Shown here: in pieces, positions 38,371-50,872 of the stretch | Position numbering within the stretch: position 1 is the first letter of the stretch | Layout of the letters: every line of letters starts with the position of its first letter | DNA from: Mauremys mutica | Taxonomy: Eukaryota > Chordata > Testudines > Geoemydidae | NCBI RefSeq assembly: GCF_020497125.1 | Contig: NC_059081.1 | Location: 19,191,105-19,255,104, forward strand | Length of the DNA stretch: 64,000 nucleotides | Direction: 5' to 3' | The notes under the pieces: generated by a model | What the model saw: only the letters and a program-made list of their open reading frames with translations | The model's database searches: none | Told to the model about the DNA's origin: nothing | Translations under genes and position numbers: made by a program

Positions 38371-40412
38371 ATTGCAGCTATCTTTCAATATGGGACTGAC
38401 TTTCAAGGAGAGTGACTGAACCAACAGTTTCTGATCCTCAAGTCTCTTTAATCTCCTTTCTCTCAGTTCTTTTAGCTCTGCCTTTTAACTTTAACTACCA
38501 CTTTTAAGCTGATGATCCTCAGCTCCCATATCTGTTAAGGCTCTAATGACTCCCTGCTAATCACCTCTCTACCTGTCCTGATAAAATAAACTTTTGGCTT
38601 TGTTTCGATCTTCCTCAGCTAAATGTCTTGAACACAGAAGTGATTCTCTTGGGAAAAGAGAGGCACAGTTTCACTGTATTGTCTCCTTGGACTCAGTCCC
38701 AAAGCCTGCTGAAGTCAGTGGAAGTCTTTCCATTGACTCAAGTGAATTTGGATCAGGCTCCTAAAGAAGGGCATTCAAGAAGATGTCTACCTGCCTTGAG
38801 GTACAGAGCAGGGTTAGGGTGCTTACGGATCAGATTTTGACCTACTGCACCTCAACCCATATAAAAAAATGCTCCATGATCCAACTGAAAGAGTAGGAAG
38901 TTCTGAGCAAAGATCCAAACAGGTGGGGAGGTGTAGGTTTCCCTCTGCAGGGTGTTGGGTAAGGAGACGATTTACCATTACCCAGTATTTCAGGAGACAA
39001 TATACATGTGCTTTGCCACATATTCCCTGCCAGACGCCAAGATTTATTTCTTGGCTCCATGGAGCCTTCATTTTACTAACTGCATTTATTTACTGGGGAA
39101 CAGTTTCAAATAGGAACAGTGTTTTTCTCTGCAGCACATCAGCCTTATATAGCACATGACTTTGGTGAATAAAATTAGGTTCTCTCATGCTTAACTCCTA
39201 TTCAGCTGCAGCCACTTATATGATATCAGAACTATCCAAGAAGCCCCATTATTTCTCAGATTGTAAAAATTTTAGAACAATAGTCTGAGTTTGCAACAAT
39301 ACTTTCAGAGCTATGAAAAAAACCTTCATTCAGTTAGTTTACCATGAATGTGGTGTCACCCCAATAACAGAGAGAGGTCTGTGTTACCTATAATGACACA
39401 GAAGAAATTACTTCTGTTAATAGCATCTCTAGAGGCAGTGTTAACATCTGCCAGATTTTGAAGTAAGTTGGGTACCTCTGCTACACTACCTTACAGGCTA
39501 TCAAATACTCTGGTGTCTAGAGATACCTGCTCTTTTCAGACAGATTTCCTGATTCGAAGCAAGAATAAGGTTCTGAGCTACATCCCCTTTCTAGCCCTGT
39601 GGCTAGAGGGGATGGATTAGACTCATAGACTTTAAGGCCAGATGGGACCAGGGATATCAGGCCCTGTATGGCACTTGCTTTAGTGCCAGTGCTAGTGTAG
39701 TTGTTACAAGTTATCTGCCATCTGCATCTCACTGCTGAGACTGCTCAGATGGTATATTGCCTCCCTTCTCTGCACCCACTGCCAAGTGGATAACGAGAGC
39801 GAACGCGCCGCTGTGAGCTACCCTTTCCTACCCTCTGACTGAAGAGGGGATAACACTGTGAATTGGCTCTCATTTCTGCTCCTGCTGCTGGAGAGAGAAA
39901 TTAGCTTTTTTGTTGCAGAGGATACATGAAACTCTAGCAGTCATTTATGCTGCTTCTGCTTATGGCCAGTCAGGTATCCTCTCTGACATCCCCTGGGTAT
40001 GTATTTGAGAAACAAAACAAGCCTATGACTAACCAATGTCTCGCGCTTCTTGGCTGGAATGGTATCAGTCCAACTAACCCCAGCTTTTCCTCTCTTTCGT
40101 CCAAGACTAAAATTGGGATAGAAAAGAAGCTGGCATATACCTTAGCTGGTTTAAGACATGAAGACAAAATACTGATAAACTACTTATGATGAGTTTGTAG
40201 ACTTCTTTTGGAGAAGTTTTATATGATTGTGTTCCATACCCTAAAATGTTATTTATGTGGTCATGTTGTGTCTTTACTAAATCAGAGATGGAGACAGAAA
40301 ACCTAAATTTCTAAACCATTTAATGCTCTCCACTAACAGAATGAGGAAGGTGAAATACTGACCTCAGCCAAAAGGGGGAGTCAAAATGTAGTGAATTACT
40401 ATGCTATAAATA
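38371..40412. other. Intron, small CR1-like end at 39620-39665
   Basis: tcatagactttaaggccaga followed by tgggaccagggatatcagg at 39622-39662 matches the reverse of a CR1-type 3' end. The rest shows nothing recognised. Confidence 0.5.
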
Positions 40413-40480
40413 ACGAGGAGTCCTTGTGGCACCTTAGAGACTAACACATTTATTTGGGCATAAGCTTTCAGTGCATCTGA
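40413..40480 (-). mobile_element. Fold-back retroelement family, short fragment
   Basis: aggagtccttgtggcacctt and tttatttgggcataagcttt match the family, then it jumps to gtgcatctga, deleting the stem II part of the hammerhead-like motif. No target duplication seen. Confidence 0.7.
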
Positions 40481-40484
40481 AAAC

Positions 40485-43400
40485 CAAGGCTTTGTTAATG
40501 CTGTAAACGCAGTTGTTAGTTTTCCCTGATTCTGCTGCGATTATGTTGGGAATAGTATATGATGGCCAAGTACTGCATCCCCTAGTGCCAAGACTTCTAG
40601 ATTGCTGTGGAAACTTAATTCAAAACATTTCTAAAAAGGAAGAGTACCTGAAAGTGTGCTCCTGGGATATAAATTTCTGTCCAGCGGTACACTTATCCCC
40701 TAGTGTATAGAGATGCACAAAGAAGATGCTCTTCTGGTGCTATTACTGCTCACTGCTGTTTTTATTTTATTTCATGGGACAGAGGACTTGGCTGTTGGAT
40801 CCAAAGCTCTCTGGCTCATATCCCAGCAGGGGCAGGTTTCTCATCCACTGAAAAGGCACTTTTTTGGTTCAAAGGAATGAATTTGCTATGTGGAGCCACA
40901 CTGTGCTCGCATGGGCGCTTTCAGGACTGCTGCAATGTTGCTGAGAGATTCCCAAGGAGCCGCACCAGCTTTGGGCTTCTGGGGCACTTCGACATGTGCA
41001 TTCCTCTTGAAGGTTCATTAAAATAATTGCAGTGGGGACTTTGTGCTGTCCAGATTGTATTAACAGGAGTTGATTATGTGCTGTTCACTTTGGCATGCTG
41101 TTACAGTGAGATTTCCTCCAGGCTACAGAACAACTTTCATGGACACTTAAGTAATTCTGCAACTGGACTGCCAATGTGTTCCTTGCAAGTGTAGGTGTGA
41201 ACTCTCCCCACACGATTGCATTCCTTTTGAGTGATGGTGTACACTATATCCATGGTGCTGAATTTTTATTGTTCAATTATTTTTCCATAATGGTATCCAT
41301 TTTGTAGTCATTGATTAGTATTCATAGAGATCCAGCTCCATCTGATAAAGCACAGCTGGCTGTGTTCTGCCTGAAATATAGTCTATCTTAATCTATATAC
41401 TTCAAAAAACACAGCATCACCTAATTAAGATTTATGTGTCTACAAGGCTTTAATTTCTATTGTGATTGGTATTCTGCAATTGTGGGGTTTCTTGCCACAT
41501 TTCCAGTTAAGCTTCATAGGGTTTTTGACCCCTAAAACCTTAATCTTGAGACTCCATTATGCTACCCCAAAGATACTTGAATGAAATCTGTTTCATTCTT
41601 TAGCACAGTTTTGCTTTTCATTCACCCACAAATATATGTTTGATTTCTACTTGGAGGGTTTTTTCCCCTAAAAGATGGGGAAATCCAGGAATTTTGATAC
41701 AACCTTATGTTATAGCAATTTTATTTATAAGCAGGAATTCTGCTTTTTTTCAATACAGTAGCTGAACTAATTAATATATAATTTTCTCTCCTTTTTGCTT
41801 GTCATGCCCTGCTAACATGGACATCTACAAAGGCTCAGGTTGGTGTTGCAATCTGTCTTGATCTTTATTGTTCTCATTTAGTAAAAAGGGACTTTGTTCT
41901 CCATCAGTCAGCTTTTCTACCTCCTCTCTTTAAGGCCGAATCAAACATTATTGTTGCATAACTAAGAATGATCCAGAAAGGCACTACATTAATTTGTTAT
42001 TGCTGAACGTATTCCTCTGCTTCAGCAAAATGTGTTGTTTCAAAACACAGGGCGTTAATTTATTTATATCTACTTAAATTTGCTATGCTTGCCTTGCTTT
42101 ATGTCAGGGAAAAAGCAAAATCTACCTTATCTAGAGACTCTAAAATCAGCAGATGATGATCAAAAATTCAACAGATTCTCACTAATGAGTCTGCACCTTA
42201 ATTTTGGCCCTTGTATATGGTGGCACCATAAAATCTTATTTGAGCACTGAACATGCAGGTGAGAATTGGGTACCCCATTGCATAATGCATTTCTGAGGTC
42301 CAGAACCACCACTTCTGATGAAATAGTTTTCAGATAGTGAAGTGTGTGTGTGTGTGTGTGTAAGTAAAGTATGTTGCCATCTCAATTTCTTCAGAATAAT
42401 ATAAGATTAAATTCCACTACATTGGGATTGCAACCAGGAGTAATTTAACCTACTCTCAGAAATCTAGGAGCTGATCTTGCCAGGTGTTGAGCATTCCACT
42501 CTGTGCTCAGCATCTTGCGTGATAAAGCTCATAGTTACAGTAAATCACTAATGCTATTCCTGTCTGTCTTCTTGTTTGAAGTATTATTGATTATATAATA
42601 AATACAAAAATCATTAGTGTTTTCAGACCTATCAATATTCTAGAATAAGCAATTCATATTAGCCCTTTGGGATCAGTCAATAAATGCAGTTAAAGTGTTT
42701 TGCACTGCCCCAAGCGAATTCTACTTTTTCACATATCAGATCATTGGAAGGCAGAGAGCGAGTGTGTTGAGAAGGTCTTGCACTCTGGTTCCAGCACTGC
42801 AGGAACGGTGTTAGCTGCTATCATTCTACAGTTACATGACGTCTACTGGGGGAGGCACTGTGGATTACTGGCTGCGAGCCTGTTCATACGAGTGCTGACA
42901 GAGCTTTAGGGTCTCATAACTCCTGCAGCAGCTAATTAGAGAGATGGAATTTGTTGAAATGAACAATCAGAGAATATTTTGTCCCATATTTCCACATTTA
43001 ATTACACCAATTTCTTATTTTAAGTTCCAGTAAAGAATGCTCACACGTTAGCATAATACAGCTTGACATTTTTAGTGTGTGCACCAGCTTTACAGAAAAT
43101 AAAAACGTTTAGCTCTGCTAAATATAAATTAATAAACCTTGGTCAGTGAGATGTTACTTCCGTAAGTACCAACCATAATAACTGTGGCTTAGTAGATCTC
43201 ACTTCAATTAACTCTTTAAACAAGACATTTTCCATTCATTGCACTTATCAATTTGAATTACGGAGGTACCTGTCTTTGTATATTTAATGATCTATTAGAA
43301 GAAAATGAGAGACTGACTAACAGACCAGGGCTTTTAAAGTTAGGCAAAGGGACTGCATGAGGGGGGAAAGAACACTTAAAGAATATGCTGAGGAAGTACT

Positions 43401-43574
43401 GGGAGTTCAATTGTCTTTTTAACAGTATCCTACTGTCTCTTTCTTCATTTCTACTCCTTACTTCTAATCCCTCACTTTACAGCCACAGTTTTGTATTGTA
43501 GCGTTACCAGGACTTCCTTTGTTGATGGCTTCATCCATAAATGTCTTCTCAGACTTGCCATTGTTTTGATTGTA
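40485..43574. other. Intron, low repeat content
   Basis: About 3 kb almost free of recognisable repeats apart from a TG run. The 42690-43150 part has balanced composition and no open frame with domain support; it is a candidate conserved non-coding stretch by exclusion only. Confidence 0.4.
42342..42361. repeat. TG microsatellite
   Basis: Ten uninterrupted TG dinucleotides. Confidence 0.95.
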
Positions 43575-43770
43575 AAATGAGGGTGGACTGGTGGTTAGTG
43601 CATGAGCCAGGGAATATGGCGTTCCAGCATTCGAATCCCAATTCTCATACTGGCGCTCTCTCCAGCTTGGGTAAATCACTTAACCTCCCAGCCTCAGTTT
43701 CTTCATCTGTAAACTGGGAATCACACCAGGCTGCTGTGAGAATTATAATTAGGTAGTCTGGGATGGAGGG
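43575..43770 (+). repeat. MIR-type SINE, sense
   Basis: The tRNA-like head (ggtggttagtgcatgagcc, then B box gcattcgaatccc) is followed by ggtaaatcacttaacctccc and ctcagtttcttcatctgtaa, the classic MIR order. It ends around ttgagaatt-type sequence at ctgtgagaattataattagg. Old but nearly full-length. Confidence 0.8.
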
Positions 43771-46469
43771 AATTCTGAGTGGATTCATAAATGTTTCTCC
43801 CCCACCCCCCCGACATCACAAAAATCTTCCTTGCTCTGGGAATCCCTTTAAAGCCTATCAGCAGTACTACCCACTTAACAACAAAGGCTGCTTCAGGCCA
43901 ACCTGAAATGTCCCTCCTTTGGAAGGGCTGAGCAACGTACTGCTGAGCTCCTGGACAGAAAGGGGAAACTAAAAAATGGAACTAGGAATTAACCTGGTCC
44001 CTCACATTGTAGTCATATACTCAGAAAACATCAGACTGGCCTTTGGTCTTGTTTGTTTGTATTATGGCACATAGATGTTAGGGTAAAATTGATTTCCTTT
44101 TCATCCACCATAATGTTTTGGACACATGTAGGATCACTTCAGTGGTTTTGTGGGTTTTCTCTAAACTTAGTTGGGCAGCAGCTGAGCTTTTAGTAACCTT
44201 TATTAAGCTTATGAGTGATCCTCTTTGATCCTTACCATAAGGGCTAGTCAGCTCCTACTTCAGGTGTATATTAATGAATGAATGTGCTTTATTTGTTTTG
44301 CTTTTTCAAACGTGCAATGTAGGATTATTGGGACAAATCACCAGCATTTATATGAAAAAGTCCATGAATCTTAATAGTTTCACAAATTTTAACAATTATT
44401 TCTCCAAAATCCTGTACCATGAATTATTCACTTCTTTTAGTTGGTTCTAATCCTGACTCCAATCAGGGAGCAGAAACAATACCATATGATTGAGGCAACT
44501 CACTATACAACCCAGATATTGAATAACAAACAGCAAATGGTTGCAACTAGTAGCTTGCAAATAAGCCATAGCCTAAAAATGATTTGTTCAAACACTTTGA
44601 AAACATAAATGGCTGATATATTTGCAGAAGTCTTGGTAAGTATGCAAACTATCCTTACACAGTATTTTAAGTTTGACACTTTTAGTGTTGTCATTCAGCA
44701 TTACATTTATTGATATAATATTTGTTGATAAGGTAATATTCTCCCTGCAGATATATAGCCCAATTCGGCCCTAATTCAGATAAGCATTTAAGAACATGCC
44801 TAAATTCAGCCAGGCTCAGGAAAACAGTTAAGACCAGTAATTACTTGAATATTGTTTATAATTATTTATTTATTTGTATTGCTGTAGCACCTAAGGGTGC
44901 TTTGCCAATTTGCGGCCTTAATAAATTAAGCCAGAGAAACTGATTTTTTTTAAACCGGGTTGTCTGAAGTTGAATGAAGCCAAAAGACAAAATATGTGCT
45001 AGTTCCTAACTGAGACAAACATTATTTCTCATACTGGTAAATACAGCACCTAACAAAAAGGAAATTCTCATGAAATTTGGATGAACTTGGATTGTTCAAG
45101 GTCTGCACCTAAATCAGAACTGCAGGTAATCACTATGTGGCTGAGCTCACACTGTACTTTGTAATACCCCCACTTTTGTGACAGGCAGACTGTGCCTGTG
45201 GAGGTTACAAAACATCACAGCAGCTGTAGTTCCCAATTTGCTGTAGTCCCAATCATGTCAAGTTGTCTGTGAAAGCCACAGTGACCACAGTTCAGATTTT
45301 AAAAAGTCATTTGGGCTCTACATGGACTTTTACTGTAACAAAAGAAGAGTCATTACAACACAATTCAGGCTAACAGCTGCCTCCTCTTGAACTCTGGGCA
45401 CTGGGGGAAAGAGCGTAAAGTGGATAAAAAAAGTGAAAACCCTGCTGGAAAGTCTCAATAGGGGTGCTTAATATCTAAGTTCAGACTTCCTTGCCATCAA
45501 GTGCCTTTGGAAATCAGAGCAAATCAGCTCACTCCCCTTCAGAACTAGATTATGTGGCACATGCAGCTTTTTAGTTTTATTCTTGGTGGTCTCCATAGTT
45601 TAAAAGTACATTTTTATTTCTTGGGTTCTGGCTATTTAAACATATTTGGTCTAGTGTATCCCTGGTGCAAGATCATTGACATGAAATTAGTTTATACCAG
45701 GGGTGAATTTGTTCCATTTTGATAAAAATTAATAGCAAAAAGGATGTCCTCGGGTTTCCAGTCATCTGCTACAGAGATCAGTTTGGTTGTTCTAATATAA
45801 TAAGCAGCTATTGACTTCTGTTGAGGTAAACAGCAAGATCTACTGACTGCTAAAATATTGACTAAGGCAAAGCCAGAGTCGATATTTACCTTGACAGACA
45901 ATAAATCTTGATGTTCAATGAAATATGAAGTCACTATGATTTTCAGAAGTACTGAGCCCCTGCAACTGCAGGCCCTCTGTCTCTCAAGTATAGCCATTAT
46001 TTCTTTTAATCATTCGGATCACCTGTGCAAGCGCACCCATTTCTTTAGGTGATCTGATAAGTAAGTTAACATTTGTTCTGCACCAACTTCTGAGGAAGTA
46101 AACAAGATAATCCTACCAACTCATCACATAATTATTTTCAGATGTTCATGTACTAGGACATTTCTCCAGCACCATATATTCAAGAGGAAATGAACTGATT
46201 AATAATGTTTCTGTTCATTCTAATAAAATACTTAATAGTTAAGACTAAAAACTGAGGTCCATGGGAGCTGGGCTCACATTTCTTAGGCAAAAGGTAGTCC
46301 CTGGTGTAATAGTCTCATTCTGTACAAATCAAGGCAGCTTTATGTCCTTTTATTCACTGAAGGAGAACCTCTTCAGGTACCAATGATCTATTTTACGGTT
46401 AAGACCTAAAAGGGTCTTTAGTTTAGTTATAGATTAACCTCAGAAAGTTTAGGTTTGATCATAAAAGCA
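43771..46469. other. Intron, faint remnants only
   Basis: Near 44755-44905 are pieces (gccctaattcagataagcat, ttgctgtagcacctaagg) of old MITE or MIR-like repeats. A 101-codon frame on the - strand at 45692-45997 has no domain support. Confidence 0.45.
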
Positions 46470-46481
46470 CCATATATTCTT

Positions 46482-46588
46482 GTATCAGAGGGGTAGCCGT
46501 GTTAGTCTGGATCTGTAAAAGCAGCAAAGAGTCCCGTGGCACCTTATAGACTAACAGACGACCCACGAAAGCTCATGCTCCAAAACGT
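46482..46588 (-). mobile_element. Fold-back retroelement family, 5'-inverted copy with perfect 12-bp duplication
   Basis: Flanked by ccatatattctt at 46470-46481 and 46589-46600, identical. The left 70 bp (gtatcagaggggtagccgtg to ctaacagac) are in one orientation, while the right 29 bp (acccacgaaagctcatgctc) are in the opposite one, so the sense 5' part is inverted. No palindromic arm results because the pieces do not overlap. Only half of the hammerhead-like motif remains. Confidence 0.88.
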
Positions 46589-46600
46589 CCATATATTCTT

Positions 46601-48276
46601 CTTCTTTATCTGTAATCAAGTTGTTGTAGTCTCTTCAGTCTGCAAAAGGTGATGAGGAGCTCAAATGTATATGATTTTTCACAAGATGTATGGTGCTTCC
46701 TGCTTCTAATTCTGCCATAAAGACCATAAGTGAAATCCTGACCCCATTTAAAGCAGTGGCAAAACTCCCACTGATTTCAGTGAGACATAGTTTCACCCCA
46801 TGAAAACAGAATTTCTTGTGGTATTTTGCACTTCTGGCCCAAACACATTAATAATAATAATAATAATTAATAATTAATTGAGGGAAATAGTGAAGCAATT
46901 ATTTTAGAAACTTCAAAAGGTTTAGTTTGGATTCATTTTTAGAAGAGGGCAAATGTGTTGAGCAAGTTCCTGCAAGGGGGAGCAGCATAGGGCCATTCTG
47001 GCAGCTCTACATCACCCGGAAATCCTTAGTCCAGCTATCACTGGCTTGTAGCTCCTCTCCACCAACAGAGGGAGGCAAAAGTCCCATAACTGACCCCTGA
47101 ATCAGGCCTGTGATCTAAAAGTAAAGGAAATTGAAAGTTTTTTTTTTTTTTTAAAACCTACTCCAGTTAACTCCCAATATTTAAAAAGGACACTAGGGGG
47201 CAGGTGACATACAACTATTCATTGTCTTTTTTTGTTCCTTTCCTTGAGTAGTTGGGTTGTGTTGCTAGCGCAATGTTGTGTATTTCTACACCTGTGGGTT
47301 TTGTGAATATATTATCACTGTGCTTTGGTTTCATACATCCAGTGAACTCTGGGAATTTAGAAAAACAATTTAAGTAAACTATTTTAATAGTTTTGGTTGT
47401 ACTTCACAGAGAGAGAGTGGATGGTGGTTGTCAGAGATCAGACTTCAATATCTGCTTTATAGTGCTTCAGAGAACACACAATTAAACAAACTCTATGAAG
47501 GCCAGTGGCAGTATGTCATACAAAATAACACAGCTGAGTCACACACTCTGGGCAACCCAGAATCATGAGGTTCATTCCCTTGATCTTCTTAAACAATATA
47601 ACTATAAGCAGAAGATATGACCTGGAGACCCTCCTGCTGATACAAAGAAAAATCAGCGTTGATTAAAATATATCATTGCTAGCAAGGAGAGAGAAATTAG
47701 AAAATGATCCTGTTCCACTGTGACAAGGAGCACAGCTTGTGACCAAGTTGCACTTCATCATTTGTGAGGCCAGAATCAAAGTTACAGCCTCCATCCTGTA
47801 AAGAAATGTCTGAATGCAGACCCATACAGAATCCCACTGAAGTCAATCTTGCATCTGTTTACAGAACAGGACCTAGAACATATAACTGAGTATAAAGTAT
47901 GTATTGAAATGGGGTATGGACTGTTCTGTTGACCTGCCCTGTTAGCAGACACTAGGAGCCTGCATAAATCTACTGAAGTTCTCCTAACTCACTGTGACAG
48001 GTGCAGCAGGTGAAGGAACACCTGGAAACAGAGATGTCAGAGAGAGAACCCAGGCCACAGCTGCATCCTAAATCTGAGAGACATTCAGTTAGACAAAGAA
48101 GCCATCATGGAGAATAATAAGAGGGTTGATTAGCCAAGGTGGCAGCAAAAAGTGCTCTTGAAGGAAAGCCGGCATGTTGTGCTTTTGAGTTACCAGTGAG
48201 CAAAATCTCAGGAGAGTTGTGGGAAGTAGTTTGGATGGTAACTCAGGACTGCAGGGGGAACAGGACTTGTTTTGGT
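46601..48276. other. Intron, TAA run and palindromic remnants
   Basis: 46735-46800 has actcccactgatttcagtgag, part of the palindromic family. 47815-47870 has tcccactgaagtcaatcttg. No gene recognised. Confidence 0.45.
46848..46880. repeat. TAA microsatellite
   Basis: Imperfect run of taa/taat units. Confidence 0.9.
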
Positions 48277-48414
48277 TTGTTCACTAGGGTTGACAACTTT
48301 CTACTCACACAAAACTGAACATCCTTGCCCCACTCCCTGCCCTGCTCCTCCTCTGAGGGCCTGTCCATCTGCTCATACCCCTCCCTCTGTCACTCACTCT
48401 CCCAGTCATTTTCA

Positions 48415-48903
48415 CTGGGCTGGCTCGGGGATGGGGTGAGGGCTCCGGATGGGGGTGCAGGCTCCAGGGTGGGCCAGAAATGAGGAGTTCAGGGTATAGG
48501 AGGGGGTTCCAGGCTGAGGCAGTGGGTTGGGATGTGGGTTCTGGCTGGGGGTGTGGGCTCTAGGGTGGGGCCAGGGATGAGGGCTTTGAGGTGCAGGAGG
48601 GGGTTCTGAGCTGAGGCAAGAAGTTGGGATGTGGGAGGGGGTATGGGCTCTGGTCTGGGGATGCGGGTTCTGGGGTGGGGCCACAAATGAGAAGTTCAGG
48701 GTGTGGGAGGAGACTCTGGGATGAAGCAGGGGGTCGGGGCGTGGGGGTGAGGGCTTGGGTTGGGGATGCGGGCTCCGGTGTGGGGCCAGGGATGAGGGAT
48801 TTGGGGTGCAGGAGGGAGCTCCGGGCTGGGGCTGAGGGGTTTGGAGTGTGTGGGGGGTGTGAGGGCTCCGGCTGGGGGTGCAGACTTTGTGGTGGGGCTG
48901 GGG
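48415..48903 (+). repeat. G-rich minisatellite, unit about 98-110 bp
   Basis: About 4.5 imperfect units marked by ggggccagggatgag-like steps at about 48472, 48569, 48679 and 48783, each followed by gtgcaggagggggttc-like sequence. The + strand has many runs of three or more G, so quadruplex formation is plausible. Frames of 110 and 90 codons here are compositional artefacts. Confidence 0.85.
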
Positions 48904-48905
48904 AT

Positions 48906-50380
48906 CATAGAATCATAGAATATCAGGGGTGGAAGGAACCTCAGGAGGTCATCTAGTCCAACCCCCTGCGCAAAGCAGGACCAATCCCCAACTAAATCAT
49001 CCCAGCCAGGGCTTTGTCAAGCCTGACCTTAAAAACCTCTAAGGAAGAAGATTCCACCACCTCCCTAGGTAACCCATTCCAGTGCTTCACCACCCTCCTA
49101 GTGAAAAAGTTTTTCCTAATATCCAACCTAAACCTCCCCCACTGAAACCTGAGACTATTACTCCTTCTTCTGTCATCTGCTACCACTGAGAACAGTCTAG
49201 ATCACCCTCTTTAGAAACCCCTTTCAGGTAGTTGAAAGCAGCTATCAAATCCCCCCCTCATTCTTCTCTTCTGCAGACTAAACAATCCCAGTTCCCTCAG
49301 CCTCTCCTCATAGTTCATGTGCTCCAGCCCTCTAATCATTTTTGTTGCCCTCTGCTGGACTCTTTCCAATTTTTCCACATTCTTCTTGTAGTGTGGGTCC
49401 CAAAACTGGACACAGTACTCCAGATGAGGCCTCACCAATGTTGAATAGAGGGGAATGATCATGTCCCTCGATCTGCTGGCAATGCCCCTACTTATACAGC
49501 CCAAAATGCCGTTAGCCTTCTTGGCAACAAGGACGCACTGCTGACTCGTGTCCAGCTTCTCATCCACTGTAACCCCTAGGTCCTTTTCTGAAGAACTGCT
49601 GCCTAGCCATTCAGTCCCTAGTCTGTAGCAGTTCATGGGATTCTTCCATCCTAAGTGCAGAACTCTGCATTTGTCCTTGTTGAACCTCATCAGATTTCTT
49701 TTGGCCCAGTCCTCTAATTTGTCTAGGTCCCTCTGTGTCCTAGCCCTTCCCTCCAGCGTATCTACCACTCCTCCCAGTTTAGTGTCATCTGCAGACTTGC
49801 TGAGGGTGCAGTCCACGCCATCCTCCAGATCATTAATGAAGATATTGAACAAAACTGGCCCCAGGACCGACCCTTGGGGCACTCTGCTTGACTCCGGCTG
49901 CCAACTAGACATGGAGCCATTGATCACTACCAGTTGAGCCCAACAATCTAGCCAGCTTTCTATCCAGCTTATAGTGCATTCATCCAGCGCATACTTCTTT
50001 AACTTGTTGACAAGAATACTGTGGGAGACCGTATCAAAAGCTTTGCTAAAGTCAAGGAATAACACATCTACTGCTTTCCCCTCATTTACAGAGCCAGTTA
50101 TCTCACCATAGAAGGCAATTAGGTTAGTCAGGCATGACTTGTCCTTGGTGAATTCATGCTGACTGTTCCTGATCACTTTCCTCTCCTCTAAGTGCTTCAG
50201 AATTGATTCCTTGAGGACCTGCTCCATGATTTTTCCAGGGACTGAGTTGTGGCTGACTGTCCTGTAGTTCCTCAGATCCTCTTTCTTCCCTTTTTTAAAG
50301 ATGGGCACTTCATTAGCCCTTTTCCAGTCTTCTGGGACCTCCCCCAATCACCATGAGTTTTCAAAGATACTCATGAGGAT
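48906..50380 (-). mobile_element. CR1 LINE, 5'-truncated, antisense, largest copy
   Basis: Starts at the CR1 3' terminus (tcatagaatcatagaatatc) and ends about ttttcaaagatactcatgag. It encodes about 378 residues of reverse transcriptase in one open frame on the - strand, then a frameshifted C-terminal tail at 48992-49186 ([20 protein letters not shown]). It is less decayed than 27794-29112. Endonuclease and ORF1 are absent. It inserted into the G-rich hAT element. Confidence 0.93.
49211..50347 (-). pseudogene. CR1 ORF2 reverse transcriptase fragment, 378 codons
   Basis: Non-LTR reverse transcriptase of the CR1 clade, without its N-terminal endonuclease. In order: [19 protein letters not shown] (finger start), [20 protein letters not shown], motif [16 protein letters not shown] (about residue 100) with the catalytic Asp, motif [21 protein letters not shown], motif [11 protein letters not shown] with both Asp kept but the usual aromatic before ADD changed to Ser, then [20 protein letters not shown] and [19 protein letters not shown]. 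The frame ends in a frameshift before the true C terminus. Its first Met is internal to the domain and not a real start. It acts, when whole, in target-primed reverse transcription. Confidence 0.93.
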
Positions 50381-50872
50381 GAGGCATTGGGGGTGAAGGA
50401 GAGTGCTCTGGGCTAGGATTGAGAGGTTTGGAGGGTGGGAGGAGGATCATGGGTGCAGGCTTCGGGTGGCTGTTACCTCAAGCAGCTCCCGGAAGCAGCA
50501 TTATGTCCCCCCCCACTCCTGGCTCCTATGTGGATGCACGGTCAGGTGGCTCTGCGCACTGCCCCATTCGTAGGCACTACCCCCACAGCTCCCATTGGCC
50601 ATGGTTTCTGGCCAATGGCAGCTACAGAGCCAGTGCTTGGGGCGGGGTCAGCATGTAGAGCCTCCTGATTGCCCCTATGCATAGGAGCGGGAGCGGGGAC
50701 ATACTGCTGCTTCTGGGAGCTGTGTGGAGCTAGAGCGGGCAGGGAGCCTACCTTAGCCCCGCTGCATGGCTGACCGGACTTATAATGGCCTGGTCAGAGG
50801 TGCTGACCAGAGCCCGCCAGGGTACCTATTTGACCAAGCAAATACCGGACACCTAGCAACCCTATTGTTCAC

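Larger units (their letters stand above)
48285..50864. mobile_element. G-rich hAT-type element with perfect 8-bp duplication, invaded by CR1
   Basis: Flanked by ttgttcac at 48277-48284 and 50865-50872, identical. Ends are tagggttgacaac and the mirrored gcaaccct. The left part is C-rich, then a G-rich minisatellite (48415-48903). A CR1 occupies about 48906-50380, and the element resumes with tgggctaggattgagaggtt through a GC-rich domain (cagctcccattggcc mirrored by ggccaatggcagct) to the right end. Without the CR1 the element is about 1.1 kb and encodes no transposase. Confidence 0.85.

Noticed and set aside
48412..48956. Open frames of 65-110 codons rich in Gly or Pro/His
   Set aside because: They are translations of the G-rich minisatellite and have no other support.
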